Assembly: GCA_030605895.1 (NCBI GenBank)
Contig: JAUWHL010000195.1
Span: 1-5,851, forward strand
DNA: 5,851 bases
Direction: 5' to 3'
DNA from: Promethearchaeota archaeon
GTDB taxonomy: Archaea; Asgardarchaeota; Lokiarchaeia; Sigyniarchaeales; SOKP01
Below, one piece after another: positions 5,555 through 5,851 of this stretch. The notes under the pieces are model-generated. The model had not been told where the DNA came from. It saw only the letters and a program-made list of their open reading frames with translations, and ran no database searches. Every line of letters starts with the position of its first letter. Position 1 is the stretch's first letter. The translations under genes and the position numbers were made by a program.

Positions 5555-5568
5555 AAAAAAGAAAAAAA
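5555..5568 (-). terminator. U-rich terminator after the phosphatase-family gene
   Basis: On the minus strand this reads TTTTTTTCTTTTTT, starting 14 bp after the stop codon at 5583-5585. A hairpin-free U-tract this close to a stop codon is the normal archaeal termination signal, so the two minus-strand genes are probably separate units. Confidence 0.6.
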
Positions 5569-5582
5569 TACTTTATTTAATT

Positions 5583-5851
5583 TTAGGAGAAGGTTAAAGT
5601 TGATACCACAGGCAAGTGATCAGAGCCGAATTCAGAGGGACTATTACCTGGTAAAAAATCTGTGATTACATGCCCATCAACTATGTCTTTATATCCCGCT
5701 GCAAATATGTAATCAATACTACTCGTTGATTTATCAAATAGATTTATACTTGGAAATGTCATTGGTCTTGGAACTCCACCTAATGTATCATTAAAGTATG
5801 TATATACTGGAGCAATTTGAGAAGAGTCATATTCTAAATTGAAATCTCCCA
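5583..5851 (-). CDS. Endonuclease/exonuclease/phosphatase-family protein, C-terminal part
   Basis: The gene enters from the right edge; 88 complete codons and the stop are visible. The fragment opens with GDFN, the metal- and phosphate-binding Asp-Asn motif of the DNase I/exonuclease III/inositol-phosphatase superfamily. It continues with SSIDYIFAAG (residues 43-52), the SxxDYIF block, and ends with GSDHLPVVSTLTFS, which holds the catalytic Asp-His pair (SDH) of the family. All three late family blocks are therefore present and correctly ordered, with spacing normal for a compact C-terminal half. The substrate (DNA, RNA, phosphoester or phospholipid head group) cannot be told without the N-terminal part. 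The missing N-terminus also hides any signal peptide. Confidence 0.88.
   Translation of the reverse strand, partial: GDFNLEYDSSQIAPVYTYFNDTLGGVPRPMTFPSINLFDKSTSSIDYIFAAGYKDIVDGHVITDFLPGNSPSEFGSDHLPVVSTLTFS

Larger units (their letters stand above)
5237..5582. other. Intergenic region upstream of the protease gene
   Basis: This 346-bp gap separates two minus-strand genes. It holds the terminator at 5555-5568, a stem-loop at 5424-5447, the direct repeat TAATGTGA (5418-5425 and 5453-5460), a copy of ATGATCATTT (5486-5495) also found before gene B, and candidate promoters for the protease. I see no convincing small gene, tRNA or CRISPR repeat. Confidence 0.5.

Noticed and set aside
1..5851. CRISPR array, tRNA, rRNA or insertion-sequence transposase
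   Set aside because: No spaced direct repeats, no cloverleaf-like sequence and no transposase motifs were seen on reading both strands.

Overview
This strongly AT-rich 5.85 kb window is probably chromosomal DNA of an archaeon. First genes of transcription units have no Shine-Dalgarno site but an AT-rich TATA-like box about 28-31 bp before the start codon (leaderless style), while an internal operon gene has a perfect AGGAGG site. The gene mix (a C45 acyltransferase, a ribbon-helix-helix/winged-helix regulator, a TFB-like cyclin-fold protein, and a membrane protein ending in a zinc ribbon) makes me think of Asgard (Lokiarchaeia-like) archaea. That lineage guess is from pattern memory and was not tested.

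Layout, left to right. Positions 1-130 (minus) hold the C-terminal remnant of a paralog of the TFB-like gene. 249-1382 (plus) encodes a C45-family Ntn-type acyltransferase/hydrolase. 1501-2142 (minus) encodes the TFB/cyclin-like protein, here 'A'. It is divergent from 2328-2753 (plus), an RHH plus winged-helix regulator, here 'B'. The 185 bp between A and B is crowded with dyads. B is followed by a coupled 77-aa gene of unknown function (2768-3001). 3125-4153 (plus) encodes a multi-pass membrane protein with a C-terminal zinc ribbon. Its stop codon is followed directly, in the same frame, by a start-less copy of B's winged-helix module (4154-4378). The minus strand then carries a CPBP/Rce1-like intramembrane protease (4358-5236) and, cut by the right edge, the C-terminal end of an endonuclease/exonuclease/phosphatase-family enzyme (5583-5851).

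The most interesting feature is the arrangement of the A and B copies. An intact divergent A-B pair is flanked by an A tail on the left and a B tail on the right. Both tails are in the orientation expected if they were the outer ends of a second A'-B' pair whose middle has been replaced or interrupted by about 4 kb containing the C45 gene, the intact A-B-77aa unit and the membrane gene. This suggests a recurrent, possibly nested A-B regulatory module. The enzymes and membrane proteins around it have no obvious shared pathway.
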